From Clostridiaceae bacterium (lineage in GTDB: Bacteria > Bacillota > Clostridia > Saccharofermentanales > UBA5734): a stretch of DNA of 5,497 bases. Shown here piece after piece: positions 5,407 through 5,497 of this stretch. The notes under the pieces are model-generated. The model was given only the letters and a program-made list of their open reading frames with translations, was not told the DNA's origin and did no database searches. The stretch is taken from positions 1-5,497 of the forward strand of contig JAAZFW010000257.1 in the NCBI GenBank assembly GCA_012511525.1, read 5' to 3'. Position numbers and translations under genes: made by a program. Numbering within the stretch: position 1 is the first letter of the stretch; every line of letters begins with the position of its first letter.

Positions 5407-5497
5407 TCAAGCGTGGCGCGGCGGCTCGTTGAACGTAAGAACCATGATCTGATTGGTTCTGCAAACCGCCGGCAGCCGGTTGCGCAGCCGGACCAGC
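5407..5497 (-). CDS. Possible C-terminal end of a convergent gene (product unknown)
   Basis: Reading the minus strand from the right edge gives an open frame of 29 codons ending at TGA (complement of 5407-5409). The C-terminus reads QIMVLTFNEPPRHA, and third codon positions are mostly G or C, as in the other genes. It would converge on ackA with only 9 bp between stop codons. The fragment is too short to identify, and the other frames here are also open because of the high GC, so the call rests on codon pattern and plausible protein composition. Confidence 0.35.
   Translation of the reverse strand, partial: LVRLRNRLPAVCRTNQIMVLTFNEPPRHA
5438..5460. repeat. Inverted repeat downstream of ackA
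   Basis: AGAACCA (5438-5444) and TGGTTCT (5454-5460) are perfect 7-bp arms around a 9-nt loop, starting about 40 nt after the ackA stop. No T-run follows on either strand, so it is not a clear intrinsic terminator. If the minus-strand gene is real, the repeat lies inside its coding sequence. Confidence 0.35.

Noticed and set aside
5459..5487. Imperfect hairpin CTGC-A-AACCG / CGGTT-GC-GCAG as a terminator
   Set aside because: It has an interior loop and no T-tract, and probably lies in coding sequence of the minus-strand gene.
5398..5497. Plus-strand frame continuing in phase after the ackA stop
   Set aside because: The in-frame TGA at 5395 is at the expected end of the protein, and the continuation is Arg-rich and not protein-like. 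Open frames are common at this GC content.

Overview
The window is a GC-rich bacterial chromosome fragment, roughly 60% GC by eye. It holds six plus-strand genes with tight spacing and good Shine-Dalgarno sequences, and probably the tail of a convergent gene at the right edge. The gene mix (GH95 fucosidase, GAF-type free Met-sulfoxide reductase, CPBP protease, class C-type serine hydrolase, acetate kinase) suits an anaerobic fermenter that uses glycans, such as a gut-type Clostridia or spirochaete-like lineage. There is no rRNA or other taxonomic marker, so the lineage is a guess.

Layout. Positions 1-661 are the C-terminal part of a GH95 alpha-L-fucosidase-type glycosidase with a rearranged catalytic-base loop. 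After a 114-bp gap with a well-formed promoter (TTGAAA, 17 bp, TATAGT), a likely co-directional unit runs from 776 to 3829. It encodes a free methionine-(R)-sulfoxide reductase lacking one of the three usual family cysteines, a seven-helix CPBP (CAAX protease/bacteriocin-processing) membrane protease with all its motifs, an 84-aa three-helix membrane protein of unknown function, and a 485-aa cytoplasmic beta-lactamase-fold serine hydrolase with a C-terminal beta-rich domain. Gaps between these genes are 31, 94 and 28 nt.

Positions 3830-4125 are non-coding. A hairpin overlaps the hydrolase stop codon. It is followed by a strongly AT-rich stretch (about 34% GC at 3861-3940) with several palindromes sharing the core ACGATCG, and then candidate promoter elements. 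Acetate kinase (ackA, 4126-5397) follows with its own RBS, so it is probably a separate unit. No pta lies next to it inside the window.

Overall this looks like ordinary chromosome: carbohydrate hydrolysis, oxidative-damage repair, membrane proteolysis and fermentation. I see no mobile element, CRISPR array, tRNA or rRNA. The points most worth checking are the altered active-site loop of the GH95 enzyme, the altered cysteine set of the reductase, the CPBP / small membrane protein / serine hydrolase cluster, and the palindrome-rich island before ackA.
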